Assembly (NCBI GenBank): GCA_026413225.1
Contig: CM048552.1
Location: forward strand, 206,969,553 to 207,033,552
Direction: 5' to 3'
DNA: 64,000 bases
DNA from: Otis tarda
Taxonomy: Eukaryota; Chordata; Aves; Otidiformes; Otididae
Shown piece after piece: positions 23,401 to 35,400 of the stretch (the first letter of the stretch is position 1; the number at the start of each line of letters is the position of its first letter). Under the pieces are notes generated by a model, which was given only the letters and a program-made list of their open reading frames with translations, did no database searches and was not told the DNA's origin. Position numbers and translations under genes: made by a program.

Positions 23401-26400
23401 CACCCTATCCCTGGCCGCTTGCACAGCCACTCGGTAGTCCTCCCAGGCTACCTGTCCCCGCTTCCACCCTCTATAGGCTTCCTTCTTTACTTTCAGTTGG
23501 TCCAGGAGCTCCTTGCTCATCCACGCTGGCCTCCTGGCCTTTTTGCCCGACTTCTTCTTCATCGGGATGCACCTCTGCTGAGCTTGGAGGAGGTGCTCCT
23601 TAAATATGGACCAACTTTCCTGGGCCCCTCTTCCCTCCAGGGCCGCCTCCCATGGCACTTTGCCCATGAGGTCCCTGAAGAGGCCGAAGTCCGCCTTCCT
23701 GAAATCTAGGGCAGAGAGCTTACTGTGCAGTTTCCTCGCCGCCCCGTGGATCTTGAATTCCACCGCGTCATGGTCACTGCAGCCAAGGCTGTCCGTCAGT
23801 TTCACGTCCCCCACCAGCCCCTCCCTGTTGGTGAGCACAAGGTCCAGCATGGCACCCCTCCTTGTCGGCTCCTCTATCGCCTGCAGGAGGAAGTTATCGT
23901 CCACGCATTCCAGGAACCTCCTGGACTGCCTGTGCCCTGCTGTGTTGACAGACACATAGCCAGTTACTCTACAGAGCAAGGTGTTTCCTGTGGCTGGGCT
24001 GTGCAGGCAGATTGGGTGAGGATCTACCTGTCTTGGGAGTTTCTCCTTTTGAGTATTTCCACAGCATTCCCGGATTCTTGTTTTATTTCAAACTATTATA
24101 GATATGTTCTTACAGTATCCTCTTCTTCGGAGTAGCCACACACTTCTCAGCGGTAGATAAAGTGACATGATTCATCTGTCATGTGTTATTGGTTTGTTCT
24201 TTCGTCCCTACCCTAAGGGAGAGGAGAATCTTTCAGGGAATTATCCCTAAAGACTTTTGTTGCTCTTGTACTTCCTGCAATGGGACTTTCAGATATTTTA
24301 GTGGCTTAAGGCTTGGTGTATATCTACATTAATTTATCTGTATTTTAAGCCACTAAAAGCAAAAACAAAAATATTTTATGTTAAAACAGAAGCTTGATGT
24401 TTCTAGTACCCATATAAGGAGCTATAAAACATACAAAACATGTGGAGCCAAATCCTCAGCTGATCCAGATTTGATATTATTGTGAAGTTAAGTGGGTTAT
24501 GGTGGTTCATAGGAGCTGAGAATAAGAGTCACTGGAGTTATCCAAGGATCTATCTTCCGAAGAGTGAAAATTCTTAAGATTCAACCCACACATTGACCTT
24601 TAGGAGACCTCTCAAGCAATTCACCTTGCGTTGAACAGCGGAACATGGATGAGAAGATAGAGGCAGTGTAGTTCCCTATAAAAACATTAAGAACCATTGA
24701 TCTCTAGCTTATCATCATACAAATCTTAAGAAATAATGATATGTGTTTTCCAGCTCTACTCAGAAGTGAATGTCGTCTCTATTTTTGTGGTGGAAAATTG
24801 GAGCAGAGGTTGATGTATGCCCATGCAAATGGACTACATGTGTTGCTCAGCCAGTAGGATGCTTTCATATGACTTGCCCTTTTTGCCTCTCCCGGTTTTG
24901 TTTGCTAAAGATATCTGTCTCCGACTTGCTGACATCCACACATTGATTTTTATGTATTCAGGTGTTGTACTGAGTACGTATGTGAGGATGTATCTTAGGC
25001 TCCTTAAGAGTTGTGCAGAACTCAGCCTTTCTGGGAACTGATCTTGGGTGTGTAAGACAACTTGCCTTTCCTTGACAGCTTCAGAAATGGGAGTCATTGC
25101 AGCTGCTGTTAACAGGCAGCTTTGTCATCCCGGTTTGCCATTCAGTTAGCATGTTTGTAATAGTTTAAACAAACTAGAGATCACTGGAGGGGATGCTCAT
25201 GTTAGCGGTTCAGCTATTCATGTCTCAAGGAAAACTTTGGATCCTCTTTGGGGGTGTTTTGAGAACAGAGGAGCTGTGAGAGCAGCTGGCAGGCATGCAC
25301 ACAAGGCTGACTGGAAAAATACCGCATGTGTTGTGAGTTCCAGCTAAATCCATGAGGCACCATAATATTTATGGAGCAGGGAGCTAGCATAGTGCTGGGG
25401 GTATCCGTCGCTTTGCAAATATGCGATGACCAACAGTGATGCCAGATGCAAGTGACAGGCATGACTGGGCAATAAATACAGACAGAAGCATGGATGTAGG
25501 CTCATGTACACTTCCCAGGTGATTCTCCTGGGGTTGGACATGGAGTTTAGTGTGAGCAGGTTTAACTTCCAAGCTGTACATTATTCACTGGACCATGTGG
25601 GAAGCTTGTTATGAGCTGTCAGGACTGCATTTCAGTAGGGAGGACAGCCGGTAGCCTGTCGGAGCCCGTTTAAGTTGGGCGTGTTGCAGGTGTCCTACTT
25701 CTTTCTCTTCTTGTGAACCAAACTCTGTCACTGCTGCTGCTGTGTGGGTACGCTGGGGAGAGGAGGAGGGAGCCTGTGTCCGTGTGTTTGGTTATGTACT
25801 TGAGATGAACCATCAACAAGTGGCCTAGCGTGCAGAGGGCCCATCTCAAAAGACGTTGTGTCAGCATGCCTTCCTTCCCACCCAGCACCATCCTGTCCAG
25901 CTGCCATTTAGCCCTCTGGTTTTTTAAGTATTCCTTCTTGTGATTTGACCCTCATCAAATCCAGATTTGGAGGCAAGTAGCACTTCCAAGGAATTTTATT
26001 GCTAGCATTGTCGTTTCTTCCCCATTTTCAATGATTCGTTCATGTCTTGCAGTATCCAGAGTGTCTCAGGTTTCCGCTTGTTTCTTCATAGTTTCTAGCT
26101 GCAGCTGCAAAGTTCTCACTTGATTTTACTGTAAATTTAACTTTAGCTTAAAAAAACAAGTATAGACCCCATAGAATAATTTGCAAGAAAGGTTCCTTGG
26201 CTGTCATGCAGGACTTTCTTTTTTCCTTCTGTTTGACAAGATGATATTCAAAGGAGCACATTATGCTGTTGTGTGCAAACATGATGAACGCCAAATAGTG
26301 GGAACATTCCTGCAGTTTATGATTTGGCAACTTAGGCCACTTCTGCTACAGATTGCCTTAAAAAAATGGGGCTTGCTGACTGTAGGGAGGATGAGTGAAA

Positions 26401-29400
26401 ACAGCCTGGGTGTGATGGAACTGGAAATGTGATTATTTAGGTTTATTTCAAGGCTCTCACAATATCTCCCTCTTTCAAGCAGTATTGAGCTTGAGGCTGT
26501 TCAGTGGGGGAGTGCCAAGTGAGCTGGAAAAGTTAAACCTTGCCTCTAGTGACAGAAGGCTCTATTGTTGCAAAGCTTCGATCTCATTCAAAGTCCTGAC
26601 AGCAAACGGAATAAAAATTCTTACAGAAGATGAGCCTTGTGACTGCTTTCTAAAACTCTCTCCAAATTAAGATAAGTTGCTTGGTTTTGACTGTTCCTTT
26701 GGTGTCTGCTATTTTTATTTTCCTGTAGGGGAGTGCTCAAGTACCAGACCAACTTAGAGGAACACCCTCCTGGTTGCTTTAATCCTAACAAAACACTCCG
26801 GCAGAATATGACGGTGCCAAAGGCTTTTGAAGAGCTGTTTCCTGACTATACTACTGAGCCTTTCCCGGAGGACTTAGCAGTACCAGAACCCTTTGTACAA
26901 AATAACTTTATGAGAATTTGTTCTGAGGAACCCAAGTTCCAGTCACACTTCCCAGAGGTCTGTATGATCCGACGTTTCAGGTATTACAAGCCATGCCAAG
27001 TCTTTCAGTCAGCCATAACCACTAATTATTGTTTTTCCAGATCAGATGTTTTAATAATGGAAAATATTAAAACCTTTTTAGGCATTCAGAAATTTGGTGG
27101 GGAAAAAAACAGTCTGTATTAAACCTTGAACTGCATCACAGTATAATAGGGTGAAAAAATGTCAAGAGATTGGTTGTAATATTCTTTTTTGAACGACATG
27201 ATAAGAGATGTATTAGTCTTGCTATAAATGTGACTCTAAATTACAGAGTAGCACTTCAGAGCAAACATTTATATAATGCATTCATAAGGTCCCTTTGTAA
27301 GCATTGTGTGGCAGTAGTTAATTGAAATAATCAAACTCCATTTGTTCTCTTTTTTTACCATGCGGATGCAAGCCCTAATACTCATTTCTGGGTTGCAATT
27401 GGTTGTGGTTTGGCTTTGTATAGCCTGTTGTTTGCAGACAGGCTTGTTTTATATGTGACATGGGTAAATGAGTATGATGACAGTGAGGATAGAAAAGCCT
27501 CTTCTTTTTCTGTTTTCCATTTTCCTTTTGTTTCTTTGGCTTTGCGACAGCAGCTTTTTCTTCATACAAGTTTTCTCTTTTGAGAAAAGACGAGCTGGGC
27601 TGTGTTGGCAAATAGCCTGAGGAAGTTTGAGAATACGACGTTCACAAGTCCAAGACCCACCATTCAAGGTGGTCCCATAACAGACCTCACAGGAGTTTCT
27701 TCTTATAACTGTTTTCTGTAGAACACATATGTCTCTTACTAGCTGCAGTGGGTTCTGATTTTACTATGGAGCATGTAATCATAATAGGAAACAGTCAATT
27801 CTACATTGAAGTCCTCCAACAGAGTTCTTTGGATTTGTATTTTGTTGTGGTAATACTCCTGAAGTACGAGCATCTGTCTCCATATGACCCAGAGGACATC
27901 AAACAGTCTTCTGTGGAGGTTAAGATGTCTACTTCAGAGCCATTTATGGGAAAAGAAAAGCCACAGAAAGAAATGGCCACTCAGTGTTCTCCTGGCAGCT
28001 CGTGACATTATTTTAGGACTTTTTTGGATTTGGAAGTATTTCGTGCACTTACTGATACCAAGTCTAAAAAAAAAAAGCCTTAGGTCTTGTGAGCTACTGA
28101 AGTTTTTAAGGCCAGAGGTGCCTGAGGAAATGAAATACCCTGCTAGTTGCAAGAGATGCTGATGTGTAACTTGAAAAATTGGGAGGGGAAGATGGATGAG
28201 GGTGGAGGGCACTTCAGTGCCATGGTTTGAATGACTGAGCAGATGTGGAATTAGTAGTTAGCTTTGCCATAAGCTGTTAGTAATTGACTCTTACGCCAGG
28301 ATTTAGCTGAGCAGCTGCAAATGTCTCCATCTGAGGTAGTCACCCAGGGCTCCCTGTAATCAGGGCAGAGAAATGGGCATTTCCAGGGTATTATTTGTCT
28401 AGCATACACATCTTCCTCAGGGACAAACGAATCGTCATTGGAAAGTGCCCATTTCTCTCCCTTGTCTATGATTTTATACTAGCTTAATACAAGCATAAAT
28501 TCTATAGCGTAAGAATTGCTTCTTTCTTAATTTTTTGCTTGTACCTGAGGTGATTAAAAGAATGTAATAGTCAAGTAATATGGCAAGCCAGAAAGTTATT
28601 TTCCGTAAAGGTTAATTTGTTATATTTTGAAACGGTGTAAGTACTGTATCATTCACTGCTGAAACCAGTTGTAATCTAACTACGTAAAGCCAGAGTTACC
28701 TGGTTGCAAATGAGGTCGTTAGCATTTCGTTCCTGATGAGGTTTATGATTGAAGTCGTTTGTGCGTGTGGGTGATGCTGCCGCTTAGACTGCTTAGGCCC
28801 CTGTAGCGCGCTTGGATTTCTGGACGTAGAGATACGTAAAGGTTATTTGTGACTAAAACACTGTTCCACAATAGATGTGAAATGAGGTCCTGCAAGCACT
28901 CTTGTAGTTTTGAAATTAAAAAAAAAAAAACAAACATAAAATGAAAAGTCCTTGAGGTAACATATTTCCGTTCTCCCATAGACCTGGTTTTGGATTTCTG
29001 GACCTCTGTGCTTGTACTGTGTGGAAAGGCTGTACCGCTACATCCGCAGCAATAAACCAGTCACAGTAACCTCGGTGATAAGCCATCCCTCCAATGTCCT
29101 TGAAGTAAGGATGGTGAAAGATGGCTTTAAAGCAAGGCCTGGTCAGGTGAGTTGATGTGCCCCTCAAAAAATCACTGCTATTCCCATAGCATTGTCTATA
29201 GGGATGACTTTCACTTTCTATGTACTAACCCATCACTGAATGTTTTGAACATATATTTCCTGTAATTTTATTTTCTCTGTCTGATCTTGTTTCAGTATGT
29301 TATTCTACACTGTCCAAGAGTGTCCGCACTGGAAAGCCATCCATTCACCCTTACAATGGTAAGAAATATGATTTTTTTTTTTTCTGTATTTTCCCTTTTT

Positions 29401-32400
29401 ATTTATATTTGGTAAGGAAATGATCTTTATTTCCTTCAAGGTGAAAATTCCCTCCAGAAGAGCTTATGTTTCATTTATGAGGGTACCAATGAATATGAAA
29501 TGGCATGATTATTATGTATGACAGTGCTCAATACATATTTAATTTTTTCCACTGTTGCGAAAATGGTAATGGGAACTTTTTTTGAAGTCTTCCATAAATG
29601 AAAAAAATAATAAGTAAATAAATAAAATCCCTGTGATTTTGATTATTGTTGCACAAAAGAGATGTAAGCCATTTTTGTAGACGTTAATGCAGAATGAGCA
29701 CAAAATGTAATGAATTTTTTGTCATCTTTCCTGTTCAATGAAAAGACATTCCTGCAACTGCCTTTTCCAAAGATAGAAAAACACCGAGTTTAAAAAAGAA
29801 GTTTCTAAAATAGTCTTCTGCTTTATTTTTATATTGAGAGATAACGATGACTTAAAGTGATACACCAGTGAAGTTGTACAACTGGGATTATTACTTACTC
29901 AGCTCAATTGATCCAGAATGGGAACTGGACCCCCTGGAGACAGACCGGAATAAAGTGAAATTGTATATAAACGTATCTGCAGTTCTCCAGGGGTGAGCAG
30001 TGCAGAGGCCTGGGATATGCCACCAAAAAGTCACTGTACTACACACTGGCTATATTGTTACAAAAAGCAGCGTCTGAGGTAAAATATTAGTGGCACCCTT
30101 TTCCTTCCGAAGGGAATAAAGGCTTTAGGATTGTCTGAAATGGGTACTCTTCTTCAAGAAGAGCATGGAGATAAATATTCCTGTTTGATTCTTATCTTTG
30201 GACTGACAACTGTTACTTTATCCCCACTGAATTGTACCCAGTGCTGTGGAACCACTGAGGTGTTTTACTGTTACTTGAGATTCAGAGGGCACAATCTGGT
30301 CCTGTCCACTTTCAGTTCTTTGTTTTTGTGGGGTGTTTTGTTTTGTTTTAATTCATTTGTCTATATACTGAGCCAGGAGGCAAGTGCTGTCACAGAGGAA
30401 CTCACAATAAGTTCCACCCAAAATAAATTTTGGGCTGTAAATCTGGGAGTGAATCTCACTTAAGGAAAGCTGCCTCTCTGTCACTTGGTGAAGCAATATT
30501 GGCATTTGCATAGCCTGATTTTTATAAAGTTTTCCTGGCTGATCACTTTACCAGTAGAAAGCAGGGGCATGTGTTATTGATCTGTTGTTAACTCCAGCAG
30601 GCAATTTTTAAGGCTTTCTTCTGTGTACTGCATGTAACTAGATATGCAATGCTGAAAAATGATACACATTGAGTATGACGGAATGGTAGCTGGGTTTTTT
30701 TTGTGCAGAATGATTCAGTCAGTATTTATTTATATTTTTATTAGTTCAGTGATCAGAAGTTAAATTTAAAGAACTTAGCATAAGTCTCAGATTGCTCTTT
30801 ATGCTCTTTACACTAGCATAGCCCTAGCATAGCTGTATGTGATAAAGTTAGACCTTTTCTATACCAGTGGACACATCTTATTTAAACATTAATCTCATAA
30901 CTTCACGTTCTTAGTTTCTGACTCTCCAGCTCAGTTAAAATTAAAATATTGGCAATAAGTTGATCATTAGTAGTAATTACATAGTTTGGGAACTATAAGA
31001 CTCTTACAAGGATTTACTCTTCTTACATTAGGACACTGCAAAAACAATGGATTGTATGATTCTAATTTCCAGAAGTAATTTCATCAAAGAATATTAGGCC
31101 TGGTTGAATAGTCTTTTCTCTGGCAAAACTTCTTATTTGTTACGGTGAGAGTTTTGCTCAGAAAAGAGACTGATGACGTGGACCTACTGGGTTAGACCAC
31201 AGGATGAAGTTAAGTCAGATTCTTTGCCTGAGTTGAGGATTTCGTCCAATATTAAAATGACATACTGCAATAATGCATGTTATGAAAAATGATTTTTGCA
31301 TGAAAACTTCTAGATCTAGGAGCTATGGAAAATGGATCTCTTGTTATGAGTCTGAGTTTTCTTAGTGAATATAACTCATTTGCATTCAGATAACGGGCAG
31401 TGTATTTCTGATACATAAGTCTAGCTGATGAATTACAGTTTGGGTGGTTTTTACAGTCACATGTAAAATATGTAACATTCAAACGAGCAATTTCCACTCG
31501 TGCACAATGCATTATATTTTAAATATGTAATACTAGACCAGGCGGTTTCCATTCATGCTCAATGCTTTACACAGCACAGTGATATCCTTCAGCGTAACAG
31601 TGTCTCCTTCAAGATCACATACATGTTTTAACTCTTACAAGATATGAAGTTACCACTGAGTTACTGAACTTCATTTTTATTGCCACAAGCATATTTCAGT
31701 ATGTCCAACTCTGCTAGAGAAATGCTGTTATTGAATAAATAGCTGTTTTGCCGCATAATGAGGATTTGAAATGTCTAGGTTTATGACGATCTTTTTGCCC
31801 AGCCTAAGCAGGGGACAGTCATTTCTACGTGGCTTTCTAGGCTGTAGAATACGCCTTGGGCTGCTGTCCTGCTTAGAAAGATGCTTCTTGTTGTTTAGTA
31901 CGATGCCAGACACGGGACTGTGCTTATGGAGTGTGTAGGCAATAGCTTAACTCAGTGTTTTTCTGATCCTGTCTCAGCTACTTCTAGTTTTACCAGCAAG
32001 CTGGAACACTACTGCTGGTTCCTTTGTTGGATGATGATAATCCCTGGGTTATTTTTCCAGGCTAGTGTAGAAGCGTGGGGCTCAGAGCCATGGCGAGATC
32101 AGCATGAGGGGCACGTGGGGGTTCGGATGCTGCAAGCGCAGTGCGGTGATGACGGCGGCAGAGCTGAGGGAAGGCTGCAGCCTTCTTCCTGCTGCTGTTG
32201 TCCTGCTTAGGCTCTATGTGATGTCCTGTCTAAGCTGATGAAACATGTCCCTGCGCACAGAGTATGTGTAAAAGACGAGAAGTGACCAGTTCAGGTGTAT
32301 TATTATACTCTAAGTGAGGACTGTAAGCAAAAGTGGAAAGCAAGGGGTGAGTCAGCGTGAAGGAGTCATACAGATATTTTACTGGTCCCTTCACTTTTCG

Positions 32401-35400
32401 AGGTTGTGTAGTATTTACAGTTTAGATCAGTTTCTTACATAACCCTGGGGTGGAGAAAGACACTGGGAGGCTGTGTGAAGGGGCTGAACCCGTTCCCATT
32501 GCATTCTGGCAAAGCTCCCACATGTTTCACTTGGAGCCAGAGGGAGCTCTGAGTCGTAACCAAGTGAGCAGAAAGAGGTAGGCATTGTTCAAAAATCTGT
32601 GTAGTGACGTTCATTTTCTTTTCCTTTTTGTCAATTGAAAGCATTCTTCCCCCTGCTGATGCAAGGAATGAGCAAAAGTAATTGGTGCAAAATGCACACA
32701 GGAATTTGAAGAAGCAAAACTCACGTCACTCTGAACTCAGGGCTACCAGTCTGGCTTCTTTGCTAACCTGTGACCTGACTCTGCTGTCAAAGGCTTAATG
32801 TCACAGAGACACACTGGCTGAGGTTGGAAGGAACCTCTGGAGATCATTCTGTCCAACCCCACTGCTCAAGCAGGGCCATCTAGAGCTGGTTGCCCAGGAC
32901 CATGTCCAGATCACTTTTGAATGTCTCCAGGAATGGAGACTCCACGACATCCGTGGACAACCTATTTCAGTGCTTGGCCACCCTCACAGTACAAATGTGT
33001 TTCCTGTTGTTCAGAAAGAACTTCATGTGCTTCAGTTTGTGCTTGTTGCCTCTGGTCCTGCCACTGGGCACAGCTGAGAAGAGCCTGGCTTTGTCCTCTT
33101 TGCACCCTCCCTTCAGGTATTTATAGACATTGATAAGATTCTCTTGAGCCTTCTCCAGGCTGAACAGTCCCAACTCTCTCAGCCATTCCTCGTAGAAGAG
33201 ATGCTTCAGACCCTTAATTGTCTTCATAGCCCTTGGTTGGACTCCCCCCAGTATGTTCATGTCTCTCTTGTAGTGAGGAGCCCAGAACTGGACAGAGTGC
33301 TCCAACTGTGGCCTCACGGAGTGAAGAGGAAGGATCACCTCCCAGGTGTTACTTGTCTGAAGTTCAGGCACTCAGAGATCCCAGTTTTCTCTCTTGGCCA
33401 ATGTGGAAGCTGGCATTTTTTAACTCTGATTTTGAAGCACGCTTCCAGTGGTTTTTATTGACCAGTGTGACTCCTTGACTTTTTTATCCTTTGGAAAGGC
33501 TGGGAATGGTAATGAAGAGATGACTCAATGTCTGGGATTTGGGATTCCTCTAAGTGACCTACGGGCCAGTTCTGGGTAGTTCAGAGTGGGCTACTCCCTT
33601 CATATTGTCTTCAATGCTCCGTTGTCTTTTATTTCACTTTAACAAAATGTTTTCTTTTTAACATGTTTTACCGTGCTTCTTTTACTAATTTCTATACACA
33701 ACTGTACACGACTGTTGCTATGCTGTGTAAAACAGTGTGATTAACATTTTCCATCCTGTACACCCTTGTGTCCAATTTACTGATTTTAGAGAGGATGTTA
33801 TTGCATCTTACAATTGAATCTGAGCAGAATACAGACAGCTCCAAGATAATATGATCTGAAGTGAAGTATTTCCTGTAAGTAAGTATTTTACTTGAGGGTT
33901 TGTAAACGGACAAATAATTTTTGTGTGTTTCCACTTGATCAACTCTTTTAAGGAGATTTGTCTTTCTGACTAAGTGCACGATATGGTCTGGAGATCAGAC
34001 CATCCAAAGAAACATCAGAAATCTTCTCTTTAGACTGACATTTCTTTACACTTATGTGGAAGAAAGTGTGGAACTCATCTCCTGTGGAATATAGCTTAAA
34101 TGTCATTGTCTATAACAATCTTTAAAGCCCTTGGAAAAGAAAGCAAGGATTAGCAATAGTATGAATTTCTAGTAGTAAGGATCATCCTTCATTACAGTTC
34201 ATCTATCCAAAACATTACTTCTACTCCTTAATATACGAAGTCTCAGCTCTTATCAAAACTAAGGAAAAAAAATTGTTTATGGAGATTCTTCAATTTTTAT
34301 TTTTTTTTAATTTTTTTTTTTTTTTACATTTTGGAAAGTGTTTGTTTCCTCTGACTTCATTCTGGTTGCTCTTCATTTTAACCTATATGAACAAGAAGAG
34401 ACTAAGGCTTGCTGTTTATGGTGGCATTGGTTTTCTTTCCTTCTCCATCTTACATTTTCCACTTAGTATTGATTTCCCTTTCTTTCCAGACACTTAACTA
34501 CACTACTGATTATCTGCAGCAGCGTGAAACCATAGTACTGACCATTTATGGCTGCATGCTTCCTTTTTTTGCTAATGAATGACTTCAGAAGTAGATTCCC
34601 ATTTAAAATCTGTAGTAGTGTCTTACAAGAGAAGTCACTTTTTCTGCTATGTTTCTGGAATTTCTTGCACTGGCATGCAGTGATTGGCAGTAAGCATTAA
34701 GGAAATAGCCTTGTGTTTTGCAGATGTTAAGTGGTGCAGAAGATGTTCTGTGTCCTTTCATGTGGTCTCTGTTGAATCTACTACAGAGTCAGTGGAAGCC
34801 ACGAGCTCTCACAAGCTGTGGTTTAGACAGCTTGGCTGCCAAAAGACTGGTGTCTACTCCCAGCACCTCATAAAGCTTGGTAACCTTGTTGTTTTAGTAG
34901 TGTTGATTTGCTTGTGGCAGAAGAAGGTAGGAAACAATTACATCACTTCATGTGGAACTTGGACTGTGACAGACCTTGAAATAAGGACAAAACCTAGAGG
35001 TGAATTATTCTAAATTTGGAGATGATTCTGATCTGAGGTTTGATGAAATTTTTGCTCTGCAGCAAACATCCACAAATGCAGGATCAGATGACCTGTTATC
35101 CCAAATTCATGACAGTTTTGGTTGTCATGCTGTCATGCTCCCGTTTCCCCCTGGAACTGAAGTGTACGTTGCATAAAGATAGGAGATACTGTTCTGCCTT
35201 TGTGGTCTGAATTCACAGCTCATTCAAACTGCTGTCTGAACAGCTTAAAGTTTAAAATCTTTCCTTCTGGTTCAAGCATGGAACAGTGCAAACCATTCAA
35301 AACTGTTCTTGCAGTGGGTACTGTCTCTAAAGTAGAAGTACCACCTCTGAGGAGAAAAGAGAACTTAGTCCCAATGGTACGTGCAGTAGTGACCTGGGTT

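Larger units (their letters stand above)
19932..26728. other. NOX4 intron 8
   Basis: This 6,797 bp intron is dominated by the minus-strand CR1 at 21528-23950, with an older CR1 remnant before it (20882-21090). An inverted repeat lies at 24296-24358. The stretch 24440-24500 (GAGCCAAATCCTCAGCTGAT) resembles an old amniote repeat, weakly. The segment 24510-26728 shows nothing further. Confidence 0.75.

Noticed and set aside
23725..24135. 136-codon + strand open frame
   Set aside because: It is antisense to the CR1 endonuclease part and crosses the CR1 border into unrelated intron sequence.
26958..27122. Continuation of the exon 9 frame as coding sequence
   Set aside because: Residues after PE no longer match NOX4, and exon 10 resumes the alignment in frame. 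It is intron read-through.
32967..33371. 134-codon minus-strand open frame
   Set aside because: It is the decayed C-terminal end of a CR1 reverse transcriptase, covered by the CR1 entry at 32801-33355.
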